From Acidicapsa dinghuensis (GTDB lineage Bacteria > Acidobacteriota > Terriglobia > Terriglobales > Acidobacteriaceae), in NCBI RefSeq assembly GCF_025685685.1, contig NZ_JAGSYH010000006.1, positions 1-64,000 on the forward strand: a stretch of 64,000 nt of DNA. The letters run 5' to 3'. Of the stretch, positions 31,787 through 41,197 are shown one piece after another; positions within the stretch are counted from its first letter, which is position 1; each line of letters starts with the position of its first letter. A program made the translations under genes and the position numbers. The notes beneath the pieces were generated by a model that saw only the letters and a program-made list of their open reading frames with translations, was not told where the DNA came from and did no database searches.

Positions 31787-32410
31787 TTATGCCGAGGCAG
31801 TTGCGGGCCTGGGCTTGAGCCAGTTGGCGTGATCGTGCTTTGACTCGTAGCTGTCTAGTTCTGCGGTGTGCCGCAGAGTGAGGCCGATGTCGTCGAGGCC
31901 TTCGATGAGGCAGAATTTGCGGAAAGGGTCGATCTCAAAGGTGGCGTGGAAGCCCTCGTCTCCAGAAAGTCCGTCGGTGACGGTCTGGGCTTCTAGATTG
32001 ATGGTGAGCTTGTAGTTTGGCGTCTTGGCTGCGCGATCGAGCAGGAGCGTGACTTGCTCTTCGCTGAGGCGGACGAGGACGATGCCGTTTTTGCCTGCGT
32101 TGGAAAAGAAGATGTCGGCGAAGGTCGGTGCGATGACGGCGCGGAAGCCGTAGTCGCTGAGTGCCCAGGCAGCATGCTCGCGGCTGGAGCCGCAGCCGAA
32201 GTTCTTATCGGCAATGAGGATCTGAGAGCCGGCGTAGCGCGGGTCGTTGAGAACAAAACCTGGCTCGTTACGCCAGTCGAAGAAGAGGAACTCGCCATAG
32301 CCGGAGCGCTCGATGCGCTTGAGGAACTGCTTGGGGATGATCTGGTCCGTGTCGACGTTGGCGCGATCGAGCGGAGCGGCTAGGGATGTGAGTGTCTTGA
32401 AGGGTTCCAT
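31787..32410 (-). CDS. leuD: 3-isopropylmalate dehydratase small subunit
   Basis: A 207-aa aconitase swivel-domain protein (NVDTDQIIPKQFLKRI near the N terminus, then NFGCGSSREHAAWAL). It pairs with LeuC to isomerise 2- to 3-isopropylmalate. Its ATG lies two bases after the leuC stop, so the subunits are co-translated. Length is standard. Confidence 0.96.
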   Translation of the reverse strand: MEPFKTLTSLAAPLDRANVDTDQIIPKQFLKRIERSGYGEFLFFDWRNEPGFVLNDPRYAGSQILIADKNFGCGSSREHAAWALSDYGFRAVIAPTFADIFFSNAGKNGIVLVRLSEEQVTLLLDRAAKTPNYKLTINLEAQTVTDGLSGDEGFHATFEIDPFRKFCLIEGLDDIGLTLRHTAELDSYESKHDHANWLKPRPATASA

Positions 32411-32412
32411 GG

Positions 32413-33876
<1,464 letters not shown>

Positions 33877-33902
33877 AGGGATCTCTGCTCGTAGGTTTAT
33901 GG

Positions 33903-33945
33903 TTCCCACCCTTGCCGCAAAGAACGCGTCAAGGATGGGGCACCC
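33903..33945. repeat. REP-like palindrome (family A) between leuB and leuC
   Basis: TCCCACCCTTGCCG ... CGTCAAGGATGGGGCACCC: arms CCACCCTTG and CAAGGATGG pair with one mismatch. It lies in the 80-bp leuB-leuC gap, on the transcript. Confidence 0.55.
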
Positions 33946-33956
33946 GAAGTTGTGGC

Positions 33957-35051
33957 TTACGCCGTGGTTGCCAATGTCGCTGCGACGGTTTCGCGGACCT
34001 TTGCGCCTATCTCAGTGGTGGAGAGGACTTTGAAGTCTGTGGTGTTGCCGCGGGCGAGGTCGGTGGTGCGGTAGCCTGCTTCGAGGACTTTGCGTACGGC
34101 GGTTTCGATGGCTGCGGCTTCTGCTTCGAGGCCTGCGGAGTGACGGAGAACCAAGGCGCCAGTGAGGATCGCTCCTAGTGGATTGGCGATGCTTTTGCCG
34201 GCGATGTCGGGTGCGGAGCCGTGGATGGGCTCATAGAGATTGACTTTGCCGCCGATGGTGGCTGAGGGCAACATGCCGAGTGAGCCGGTGATGACAGCGG
34301 ACTCGTCGGAAAGGATGTCACCGAAGAGGTTTTCGGTGAGGACTACGTCGTAATTGCGCGGACTGGTCATGATGAGCATGGCCATGGAATCGACTAGCTG
34401 ATGCTCAAGAGTGACGTCTGGATAATCTTTTGCAACTTCGGTGACGGTGGCACGCCAGAGCTGCGAGACTTCGAGGACGTTGGCCTTGTCGACAGAGGTG
34501 AGTTTCTTGTTGCGCTTCTGTGCGAGCTCGAAGGCGATGCGGGCGACGCGGATGATTTCGTCGCGGGTGTAGCGCATGGTGTTCCAGGCTTCGCCGGTGT
34601 GCTTGTTCCACTCGCGCGGTGCGCCGAAGTAGAGGCCGCCGAGGAGCTCGCGGACGAAGAGGATGTCGGCGCCGGAGACGATGTCGAGCTTGAGCGGACT
34701 GTTGGATGCGAGCTCGGCGATGGAGAAGGCTGGGCGCAGGTTGGCGAAGCCTTCGAGCGCGGCGCGAAGCTGCAGAAGGCCAGCTTCGGGGCGGGTGTTG
34801 GGCGGGAGGGCGTTCCATTTGGTGCCGCCGACTGCACCGAGGAAGACGGCATCGGAGGCGAGGGCTGCTTCGAGTGTGTCCTGCGGCAGCGGCGTGCCGT
34901 CGGTGTCGATGGCGATGCCGCCGATGCGCTTTTCAGTGACGGCGAGTGAGTGGCCGCCTGCGTTCATGACGGTTTGCATGACGGCGATGGCTTCGCGGGT
35001 GACTTCAGGGCCGATGCCGTCGCCGGCGACTACGAGGAGATTGAGTTGCAT
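33957..35051 (-). CDS. leuB: 3-isopropylmalate dehydrogenase
   Basis: A 364-aa beta-decarboxylating dehydrogenase. It has the N-terminal VVAGDGIGPEVTREAI, the substrate arginines in RPAFS/FVRELLGGLYFG, the metal-binding aspartates in ENLFGDILSDESAVITGSLG, and an NAD-specific C-terminal region (EPIHGSAPDIAGK). It oxidises and decarboxylates 3-isopropylmalate to 2-ketoisocaproate. It lies between leuA and leuC, with repeat elements in both gaps. Confidence 0.96.
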   Translation of the reverse strand: MQLNLLVVAGDGIGPEVTREAIAVMQTVMNAGGHSLAVTEKRIGGIAIDTDGTPLPQDTLEAALASDAVFLGAVGGTKWNALPPNTRPEAGLLQLRAALEGFANLRPAFSIAELASNSPLKLDIVSGADILFVRELLGGLYFGAPREWNKHTGEAWNTMRYTRDEIIRVARIAFELAQKRNKKLTSVDKANVLEVSQLWRATVTEVAKDYPDVTLEHQLVDSMAMLIMTSPRNYDVVLTENLFGDILSDESAVITGSLGMLPSATIGGKVNLYEPIHGSAPDIAGKSIANPLGAILTGALVLRHSAGLEAEAAAIETAVRKVLEAGYRTTDLARGNTTDFKVLSTTEIGAKVRETVAATLATTA

Positions 35052-35076
35052 TCCTAATCCTCTAGAAATAACCTCA

Positions 35077-35130
35077 GGGGCTAAAGCCCCATCGATTGCT
35101 CTGGGTTATTGGCACGGCTAAAGCCATGCC
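35077..35130. repeat. GCTAAAGC double hairpin (family D), copy 2
   Basis: GGGGCTAAAGCCCC (35077-35090) and GGCACGGCTAAAGCCATGCC (35111-35130, one mismatch from copy 1), followed by CTTTC. It lies between leuA and leuB, 53 bases beyond the leuA stop. Confidence 0.75.
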
Positions 35131-35182
35131 CTTTCAAAACGAATCCGAACAATTTTTGATCGAACTCTGTTCGCAAGCTGGA

Positions 35183-36385
35183 TCAGTCCGCTTCGGCGTA
35201 GGACATAGGACGACGGTCGCGAATCTGCTGCGGTAGTAGGCCGATGAGGTCCTGGTCGTAGATGTTTTTCTTGCGATCGGCGAGGGCTACGAAGCGGTAA
35301 TAAATCTGCTGCAGCTCTTCGCGATCAACTGTATAGCCGAGCTGTTCGAGGCGATTGCGCAGTGCGGCGCGGCCGGAGTGCTTGCCGAGGACGAGTTGAG
35401 TCTTCGATGCGCCGACGGACTCGGGTGTCATGATTTCGTAGCAGAGTGGGTTGGCGAGCATGCCATGCTGATGTATGCCGGATTCATGTGCGAAGGCGTT
35501 GGCTCCCACAATGGCTTTGTTGGGGGAGGGCCCGAAGGTGATGAGCTGGCCGAGGGTCTGGCTGGTCGGATAAAGCTTTTTCAGGTTGAGGCTGGTGTGC
35601 GCGTGATAGTGATCGGCGCGGACGAAGAGGGCAGCGGCGATCTCTTCGACGGAGGCGTTACCGGCGCGTTCGCCGATGCCGTTGACGGTGCACTCGACCT
35701 GGCGCGCTCCGGCAGAGACGGCTGCGAGGGAGTTCGCGACAGCGAGGCCGAGATCATCATGGCAGTGCGAGGAGAGAATGATGCCCTGTGCGTCGACCGC
35801 AGGGATGCGCTCACGGACCTCGCGGAACATCTTGCCGTATTCCTCGGGTGTGGTGTAGCCGACGGTGTCGGGCATGTTGATGGTGGTAGCGCCTGCCTCG
35901 ATAGCGACGCGGACGATCTCAACAAGGAAGTCGCGGTCGGAACGGGTGGCATCTTCGGGCGAGAACTCAACGTCATCGCAAAGACTGCGCGCCTGACGGA
36001 CGGACTCGGCGGCCTGATCGAGCGCCTGTTGACGGGTCATCTTGAGTTTGTACTCGAGGTGCAGGTCGCTCGAGGCGAGGAAGACGTGGATGCGAGCGCG
36101 ATCGGCGTGCTCGAGTGAACGGGCGGCCATATCGATGTCTTCGCGCTTGGCGCGTGCGAGTGAGCAGATGCGAGGCTTGCGAATGGCCTGCGTGATAGTC
36201 GCGATCGCGGCGAAGTCGCCTTCAGAGGCCATGGCGAAGCCGGCTTCGAGAATGTCAACGCCGAGGTCTTCGAGGGCGTGGGCCATCGAAAGCTTCTCCT
36301 GAGTGGTCATGCTGCAGCCGGGGGATTGCTCGCCGTCGCGAAGGGTGGTGTCGAAGATCAATACATGATTGGGATCGCGTGCCAT
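35183..36385 (-). CDS. leuA: 2-isopropylmalate synthase lacking the LeuA allosteric domain
   Basis: A 400-aa protein. The ATG at 36385 has AGGA nine bases upstream. The TIM-barrel catalytic part is complete: FDTTLRDGEQSPGCSM, the ELE-like EAGFAMAS strand, the HCHDDLGLAVANS metal histidines, and the GERAGNASVEE and HESGIHQHGM motifs. The chain ends right after subdomain II (DRKKNIYDQDLIGLLPQQI), where typical LeuA of 510-550 residues continues into the leucine-sensing dimer domain. No continuation is readable downstream in any frame; a family D repeat starts 53 bases on. The enzyme should condense acetyl-CoA with 2-ketoisovalerate but lack standard leucine feedback. A related Claisen enzyme is possible, but leuBCD context favours LeuA. 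Confidence 0.88.
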   Translation of the reverse strand: MARDPNHVLIFDTTLRDGEQSPGCSMTTQEKLSMAHALEDLGVDILEAGFAMASEGDFAAIATITQAIRKPRICSLARAKREDIDMAARSLEHADRARIHVFLASSDLHLEYKLKMTRQQALDQAAESVRQARSLCDDVEFSPEDATRSDRDFLVEIVRVAIEAGATTINMPDTVGYTTPEEYGKMFREVRERIPAVDAQGIILSSHCHDDLGLAVANSLAAVSAGARQVECTVNGIGERAGNASVEEIAAALFVRADHYHAHTSLNLKKLYPTSQTLGQLITFGPSPNKAIVGANAFAHESGIHQHGMLANPLCYEIMTPESVGASKTQLVLGKHSGRAALRNRLEQLGYTVDREELQQIYYRFVALADRKKNIYDQDLIGLLPQQIRDRRPMSYAEAD

Positions 36386-36473
36386 AGGAAGTCCTAGGTA
36401 CCTCTGTTTCCTGACTATTACAGTTTCGCCGATTGGGAGAATATAACGCAAACTTATTCTTCTTTGGGTTTCG

Positions 36474-36488
36474 ATAATGAATCGTTAT
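36474..36488. promoter_or_regulatory. Candidate LysR-type operator (T-N11-A dyad)
   Basis: ATAA-TGAATCG-TTAT, a 15-bp dyad with the T-N11-A form of LysR-regulator sites. It lies in the leuA-lysR divergent promoter region, 35 bases before the regulator's start. An outer ATAACG at 36442 adds a second half-site. Binding is inferred from position and form. Confidence 0.45.
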
Positions 36489-36522
36489 GCTGTTGTCATA
36501 GAAGAGAGACAGGAGAAAAGCC

Positions 36523-37440
36523 TTGGAATTGCATCAGTTGGAGACGTTTCTGGCGGTGGCGGAGGAAAAGAGTTTTTCGCGCGCGGCGGTGCGGCTGCAT
36601 CGGACGCAGCCGGCGATTAGCCAGGTGATTCGCAAACTAGAGGAAGATGTGGGCGAGACACTACTGGACCGGTCGGCACGCGATGGATCGCTGACGGCGG
36701 CGGGCGAGCTGCTGCGGGAGTATGCGAATCGTCTGCTGGCGCTAAGGCGTGAGGCGTCGTCGGCGATGGAAGAGTTGAAGTCGCTGGAGCGCGGGCGGCT
36801 GCAACTGGCGGCGAACGAATATACGTGCCTGTATCTGCTGCCGGTGCTGGATGCGTTCCGAAAGAAGCATCCGCAAGTTGACGTCACGGTGCACCGATCA
36901 TTGGCCAGCAGGATTCCGGATGAGCTGAACCTGCGTATCTTTGAGCTGGGAGTGATCTCGTTCAAACCGGACACAGAACAGTACCGATCGGTGGCGGTGT
37001 ATGCGGACACGATTGCGTTTGTGGTGAACCCGAAACATGCGCTGGCTCGGGCGAAACGAGTTTCAATTACAGATCTGGGAGAAGAAACCTTTGTGGCACA
37101 CAATGTGCCCTCTCCTCTGCGACGAAAGGTGATTGAGGCGTTTGAGCGACATCGCACACCGCTGCATATGCCGATTGAGTTGCCGTCGATTGAAGCGATT
37201 AAGCGATTTGTGGCAATGGGGAATGGCGTGGCGCTGGTGCCACGGTTGACGGTGGCACGCGAGCTTGAGACCGGAGACCTGGTGGCTGTGCCCGTAGATG
37301 AACTCGAGGTGCGGAGGCTGTTGCGACTGGTGTACAGGAAGAATGCGAAGTTGTCGTATGCTGCTACCGCGCTGTTGCAGACAGCGCGCGCGATGGCAAC
37401 GGAGGTCGGTACGCCATTTCATTATCAAGTGGAACGATAG
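36523..37440 (+). CDS. LysR-family transcriptional regulator
   Basis: A 305-aa regulator with an N-terminal winged helix (LHQLETFLAVAEEKSFSRAAV, RTQPAISQVIRKLEEDVG) and a two-lobe effector domain (LQLAANEYTCLYLLPVLDAF onward). TTG start at 36523 with AGGAG eight bases upstream. It is transcribed divergently from leuA and the leu-ilv cluster, the usual arrangement for a LysR protein controlling its neighbour, and a T-N11-A dyad lies between. The effector is unknown; a pathway intermediate such as 2-isopropylmalate or acetohydroxy acid would follow the precedent of LeuO/IlvY-type regulators. Confidence 0.9.
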   Translation: MELHQLETFLAVAEEKSFSRAAVRLHRTQPAISQVIRKLEEDVGETLLDRSARDGSLTAAGELLREYANRLLALRREASSAMEELKSLERGRLQLAANEYTCLYLLPVLDAFRKKHPQVDVTVHRSLASRIPDELNLRIFELGVISFKPDTEQYRSVAVYADTIAFVVNPKHALARAKRVSITDLGEETFVAHNVPSPLRRKVIEAFERHRTPLHMPIELPSIEAIKRFVAMGNGVALVPRLTVARELETGDLVAVPVDELEVRRLLRLVYRKNAKLSYAATALLQTARAMATEVGTPFHYQVER

Positions 37441-37467
37441 TGAACAGTGGGCAGTCAACAGAGAACA

Positions 37468-37490
37468 GGGTCAGAGATCGGAGATCAAAG
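37468..37490 (+). repeat. GATCAGA-stutter repeat (family C), degenerate copy
   Basis: GGGTCAGAGATCGGAGATCA, similar to the 3' half of 9737-9765. It overlaps the rsmE stop codon, as other copies overlap or abut gene ends. Confidence 0.5.
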
Positions 37491-38208
37491 CGGCAGTGAT
37501 GGAGATGGCGGCGATGGCGGCGGTTTCAGCGCGGAGAATGGTTGAGCCTAACGATGCCGATTGCCAATTGTGCTTTTCAAAGAGCGCGAGTTCTTCGTTG
37601 GTCCAGCCTCCTTCTGGGCCGATGGCCAGTTGAAATGCAGATGGTGTTTCCGAAGGAAGGCCCTGTGCTTTTTCGATGCGGGTGCGCAGTGAGATGTTTT
37701 GTTCATTTTCTGCGAGCAGGATGCGATGAGCGGGTGGGAGCGATACGAGTGAGCCTGCGAGCGGTGTGGGATCGTCAATAACAGGAAGGTCGGAACGGCG
37801 TGACTGCTGTGCGGCTTCCTGAGCGATGCGGCGCCAGCGCTCGACGCGTTTGGCTGCAGCTTGTACGAGGTGCTTTTCGGTGCGGCGGGCGTTGATGGGG
37901 GTGATGCGCGCAACGCCGAGCTCGGTGGCTTTTTCGATGGCCCACTCCATGCGATCAAATTTGAAGATTGAGAGAAGAAGCGTGATGGGCAGCGCTGCAT
38001 CTGCTTCGAGCTCATGCTTCAACTCGAAGACGACCTCATCGCGCGAAACGCTTGTAATGACGGCGTGAAAGAGGTAGCCGCCTGCAAGAACATCTGCTTC
38101 CATGCCGGGCTGTGCGCGGAGAACGTGCGCGAGATGTTCAGCGTTTACTCCGGTGAGCGTTGCGGTTGTGTTGGTGAAGGAATCGGCGATCCAGCGACGT
38201 CTTGTCAT
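37471..38208 (-). CDS. rsmE: 16S rRNA (uracil-1498-N3)-methyltransferase
   Basis: A 245-aa SPOUT-class methyltransferase. The ATG at 38208 gives MTRRRWIADSF, the usual Arg-rich RsmE start. An N-terminal PUA-like domain (AEHLAHVLRAQPGMEADVLAG) precedes the knotted SAM-binding domain with AIGPEGGWTNEEL and LRAETAAIAAI. It methylates U1498 of 16S rRNA in the assembled 30S subunit. It is a stand-alone gene, with a hairpin 40 bases upstream and a degenerate family C repeat over its stop codon. Confidence 0.93.
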   Translation of the reverse strand: MTRRRWIADSFTNTTATLTGVNAEHLAHVLRAQPGMEADVLAGGYLFHAVITSVSRDEVVFELKHELEADAALPITLLLSIFKFDRMEWAIEKATELGVARITPINARRTEKHLVQAAAKRVERWRRIAQEAAQQSRRSDLPVIDDPTPLAGSLVSLPPAHRILLAENEQNISLRTRIEKAQGLPSETPSAFQLAIGPEGGWTNEELALFEKHNWQSASLGSTILRAETAAIAAISITAALISDL

Positions 38209-38247
38209 GCTGTTTTTATTGTCTCTTGTTGGGGTGCATGAAGACAC

Positions 38248-38280
38248 AAGAAAGGGGACGCTGATTGCGTCCCCTTTCTT
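38248..38280 (-). terminator. 14-bp perfect hairpin between the CPBP gene and rsmE
   Basis: Arms AAGAAAGGGGACGC (38248-38261) and GCGTCCCCTTTCTT (38267-38280) with loop TGATT. On the minus strand the stem ends in CCTTTCTT, so it could end the sdaA-CPBP transcript before rsmE. It lacks a separate T-tract, and a role in the rsmE leader is also possible. Confidence 0.6.
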
Positions 38281-38554
38281 GTTGCCTTGTGATGCTTGCC
38301 TAATGTTGCCTTAACTATTCTCCCTGTATCGCCGCCATTCGCACATGACGAATATATACGGCAATGGATGAAGATATAGATTCATGTGAGTTCAGTGTCA
38401 AGAAAAAAATTGACTACAGAGAAAAAAACTTTTGAGTGATGCGAGCAGAGCGCGGAGAAAAAGTTGCAGCGAGCCCAAATTGCACTTCGCATGATGCGAG
38501 TTTTGCAGAGCGAATGAGTGAGTGAAGGGCTCGATGTCATCTGCTGGTTGTTCT
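38281..38554. other. Region upstream of the hairpin, no gene
   Basis: 274 bp of AT-rich sequence with A-tracts (AAAAAAATTG, GAAAAAAAC). Nothing coding is supported. An rsmE promoter may lie here. Confidence 0.3.
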
Positions 38555-39619
38555 TCAATGCGCGTGAGGAAGATGATTGAGCAGGCCGGATGCGCGAATG
38601 AGAGCGAGCATCATACCGGTGAAGAAATCATGCCAGCTGTGCGCGAGCATGCCAGGAAACAAGTTGCGGCGCATGCGCGTGATGATGCCGAAGAGCAAGC
38701 CATATACGCTGATGAGAACGATTCCGCGCACACCCTGATACCCGTGGGCGAGACCAAAGATCACTGCTGTGAATACGAGGCCTACAGGAAGCTTGCGCAG
38801 CACAAGGATGGATTGCGTTTGCAGATAGCCGCGGAAGACGACCTCTTCTGAAAAACCGACGATGAGGCAGAGAAGTCCCCAGCCGACGATTTCGACGCCG
38901 TTGGCTGGTGCTAGCTCGGTGAGCTCACGAATGAGGTCTGCTTGTTTTTCGTCGGGAGTTTTTTCTTCGTTTTGTTTCAGTGCGGGCTTTTGCGATGTGC
39001 CTGGTTGTGATGTAGAAGGAGACGGAGCGGTTTGATGCGTTTCATGAGCGCGGTGGTACTTGTCGATCTGTATTTCGGTGAAGGCCCAGGTGAGCGCGAG
39101 GACTACAAGTATCGCCATGGAGGTTAGCCAGAAGGCGGCGGCGATGATTGCTTCCATGGTGATGTTGTTGAGTCCGCGAGGCCAAGCGCCGAAGAGTGAG
39201 CGGAAGGGAACCTTGCGCAGACGCAGGCCGAAGATGACCCATGCGACGATGGCCAGCTCGATGAGTCCGGTGAGGCCGTAACGAATTAGGCGAATACTGT
39301 CGACGCCATGCTGATGCGGTGCGGCTTGCTCGTGGGCTGACAGGGCGTGCTGTGAAGGGACGAACGGATTGGAATCTTTCTTCACTGCGCCCCAGATGGA
39401 AAAGGCGAGAATGCCGACGACCAGGATGAGCGTATGCCAGATGGGCGCGATGGCGCGAGGCTTCTGCGTCTCAATTGGAAATGGCTGTTCCGAGACGCCG
39501 GCCGTCGTTTCTGGCAGAAATGTATCGTCCGGTGCGGGGAGCTCAGGCGGTTCGATGACAGGAGGTTGAGTTGGTTGGCCCGGCTCCTGAAAGAATTCGT
39601 TGTCTGGCATGGGCATCAT
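38555..39619 (-). CDS. CPBP-family intramembrane metalloprotease
   Basis: A 354-aa protein with a Pro/Glu-rich soluble N terminus of about 65 residues, then several membrane helices (WHTLILVVGILAFSIW, TGLIELAIVAWVIFGL, IIAAAFWLTSMAILVVLAL). A charged cytoplasmic stretch precedes the Abi/CPBP core with EEVVFRGYLQ, IFGLAHGYQG and AHSWHDFFTG, giving the Glu-Glu and His residues of the proposed active site. Family members process prenylated or membrane proteins or act in bacteriocin immunity. Two adjacent ATGs plus one more (39619, 39616, 39610) could start; none has a strong ribosome site. It follows sdaA by 64 bp, probably in the same transcript. Confidence 0.83.
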   Translation of the reverse strand: MMPMPDNEFFQEPGQPTQPPVIEPPELPAPDDTFLPETTAGVSEQPFPIETQKPRAIAPIWHTLILVVGILAFSIWGAVKKDSNPFVPSQHALSAHEQAAPHQHGVDSIRLIRYGLTGLIELAIVAWVIFGLRLRKVPFRSLFGAWPRGLNNITMEAIIAAAFWLTSMAILVVLALTWAFTEIQIDKYHRAHETHQTAPSPSTSQPGTSQKPALKQNEEKTPDEKQADLIRELTELAPANGVEIVGWGLLCLIVGFSEEVVFRGYLQTQSILVLRKLPVGLVFTAVIFGLAHGYQGVRGIVLISVYGLLFGIITRMRRNLFPGMLAHSWHDFFTGMMLALIRASGLLNHLPHAH

Positions 39620-39683
39620 TGTCGCTGGGCGAGCGGGATTGTGCAATTCACCGAATGGGTAAGAAGCAGCAACGGGGCAATCG

Positions 39684-41108
39684 TCAGCATTCGATGACGT
39701 TGAGAGCAAGGCCTGCGAGGGATGTTTCTTTATAGCGGGACTGCATGTCGAGTCCGGTGAGGTACATGGTGCGGATAACCTGATCCAGCGAGACTTTGTG
39801 CTCTTCCGGCTCCTGCATGGCGATGCGAGTGGCGTGCACGGCTTTGACGGCGCCCATAGCGTTACGTTCGATGCAGGGAATCTGCACGAGACCTCCAATT
39901 GGGTCGCAGGTCATGCCGAGATTGTGTTCCATGGCGATCTCAGCTGCGTGCTCGATCTGGCCGACTGTGCCGCCGAGTGCGGCAGCGAGCCCGCCTGCGG
40001 CCATGGAGCAGGCGACACCGACCTCACCCTGGCAGCCAACTTCCGCGCCGCTGATGGAGGCGTTCTCTTTATAAAGGATGCCGATGGCGGCGGAAGTGAG
40101 GAAGAAATCGAGGGTGCCTTTTTCACTGGCCCCGGGAATGAAGTTCTTGTAGTAATGTGCCACAGCCGGGATCACTCCTGCCGCGCCGTTGGTAGGCGCG
40201 GTGACGACACGGCCTCCGGCGGCATTCTCTTCATTGACGGCCATGGCGTAGACGGTGACCCAGTCCAATGGTGCGAGAGGATCGGAAGGACGTTGCTGTT
40301 GCTGGAGGTCGCGCAGGCGCTCGGCTAAGCGATGAGCGCGGCGGCGTACATTAAGCCCACCAGGAAGAATGCCCTGGGTTGAGATGCCGCGACTGACGCA
40401 ATTCTGCATGGCTCGCCAGATGTCTTCGATGCCGACGCGAATGCGGAGCTTGATGGCTTCATCGCTACTGCCGGGATCGGATGCGCGAAGGCGGCCGCAT
40501 TCGTTAGCGAACATGATGCTGGCGATGGAAAGCGAGTGCTCATGGGCAAGTTGAAGAAGTTCGGCTGCGTTGTGGAACGGATATGGGAGAGTAATGGCGA
40601 TTGCGGATGCCGCGTCTGATTGGACGCCGTCTTCAATGATGAATCCACCGCCGATGGAAAAGTAAGTGCGCAATGCAAGCACGGTGCCATCGGCAGCATA
40701 GGCAGTGAAGCGCAGACCGTTGGGATGCTGTGTCTGGGATGCGGGTGGATACATCTGATCGCGATGGAAGATGAGGCCGTGCTGCTCGTCGAAAAAGATG
40801 CGTAGTTTGCCGCCGAGAGAGATTTCGTGATTGCTACGAATGACGGCGACTACCGAGTCGATGGCGCCTGGATCGACCGAGGCTGGCTCATATCCGCTAA
40901 GACCGAGGAGGACGGCGCGATCCGTGGCATGGCCGACGCCTGTAAGTGCGAGCGAGCCGTAAAGTTCTGCCTGTACGCGGGCGGTGATGTGAAGCAGGTT
41001 GGCGGCGGAGAGGCTTTCGACGAATCGGAAAGCTGCGCGCATGGGGCCCATGGTGTGCGAACTAGAGGGGCCGACGCCGATTTTGTAGAGATCGAAGAGG
41101 CTTGTCAT
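39684..41108 (-). CDS. sdaA: L-serine dehydratase, iron-sulfur type
   Basis: A 474-aa single-chain enzyme. The ATG at 41108 gives MTSLFDLYKIGVGPSSSHTMGP, the standard N terminus. It has the beta domain followed by the alpha domain with Fe-S cysteines in GCQGEVGVACSMAAGG, TCDPIGG and IPCIERN. It deaminates L-serine to pyruvate and ammonia. Length matches the fused (E. coli SdaA/SdaB-like) form. Pyruvate made here would feed the branched-chain pathway, though genetic linkage to it is not implied. Confidence 0.95.
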   Translation of the reverse strand: MTSLFDLYKIGVGPSSSHTMGPMRAAFRFVESLSAANLLHITARVQAELYGSLALTGVGHATDRAVLLGLSGYEPASVDPGAIDSVVAVIRSNHEISLGGKLRIFFDEQHGLIFHRDQMYPPASQTQHPNGLRFTAYAADGTVLALRTYFSIGGGFIIEDGVQSDAASAIAITLPYPFHNAAELLQLAHEHSLSIASIMFANECGRLRASDPGSSDEAIKLRIRVGIEDIWRAMQNCVSRGISTQGILPGGLNVRRRAHRLAERLRDLQQQQRPSDPLAPLDWVTVYAMAVNEENAAGGRVVTAPTNGAAGVIPAVAHYYKNFIPGASEKGTLDFFLTSAAIGILYKENASISGAEVGCQGEVGVACSMAAGGLAAALGGTVGQIEHAAEIAMEHNLGMTCDPIGGLVQIPCIERNAMGAVKAVHATRIAMQEPEEHKVSLDQVIRTMYLTGLDMQSRYKETSLAGLALNVIEC

Positions 41109-41197
41109 ACAGTGCGGCATAAGGTGCTGGTGATCAAATGCCACTCGAACGATTGTAGTGGATAAGCTGGCAATGCGCAGACGGAGGCGAGCGGCGC

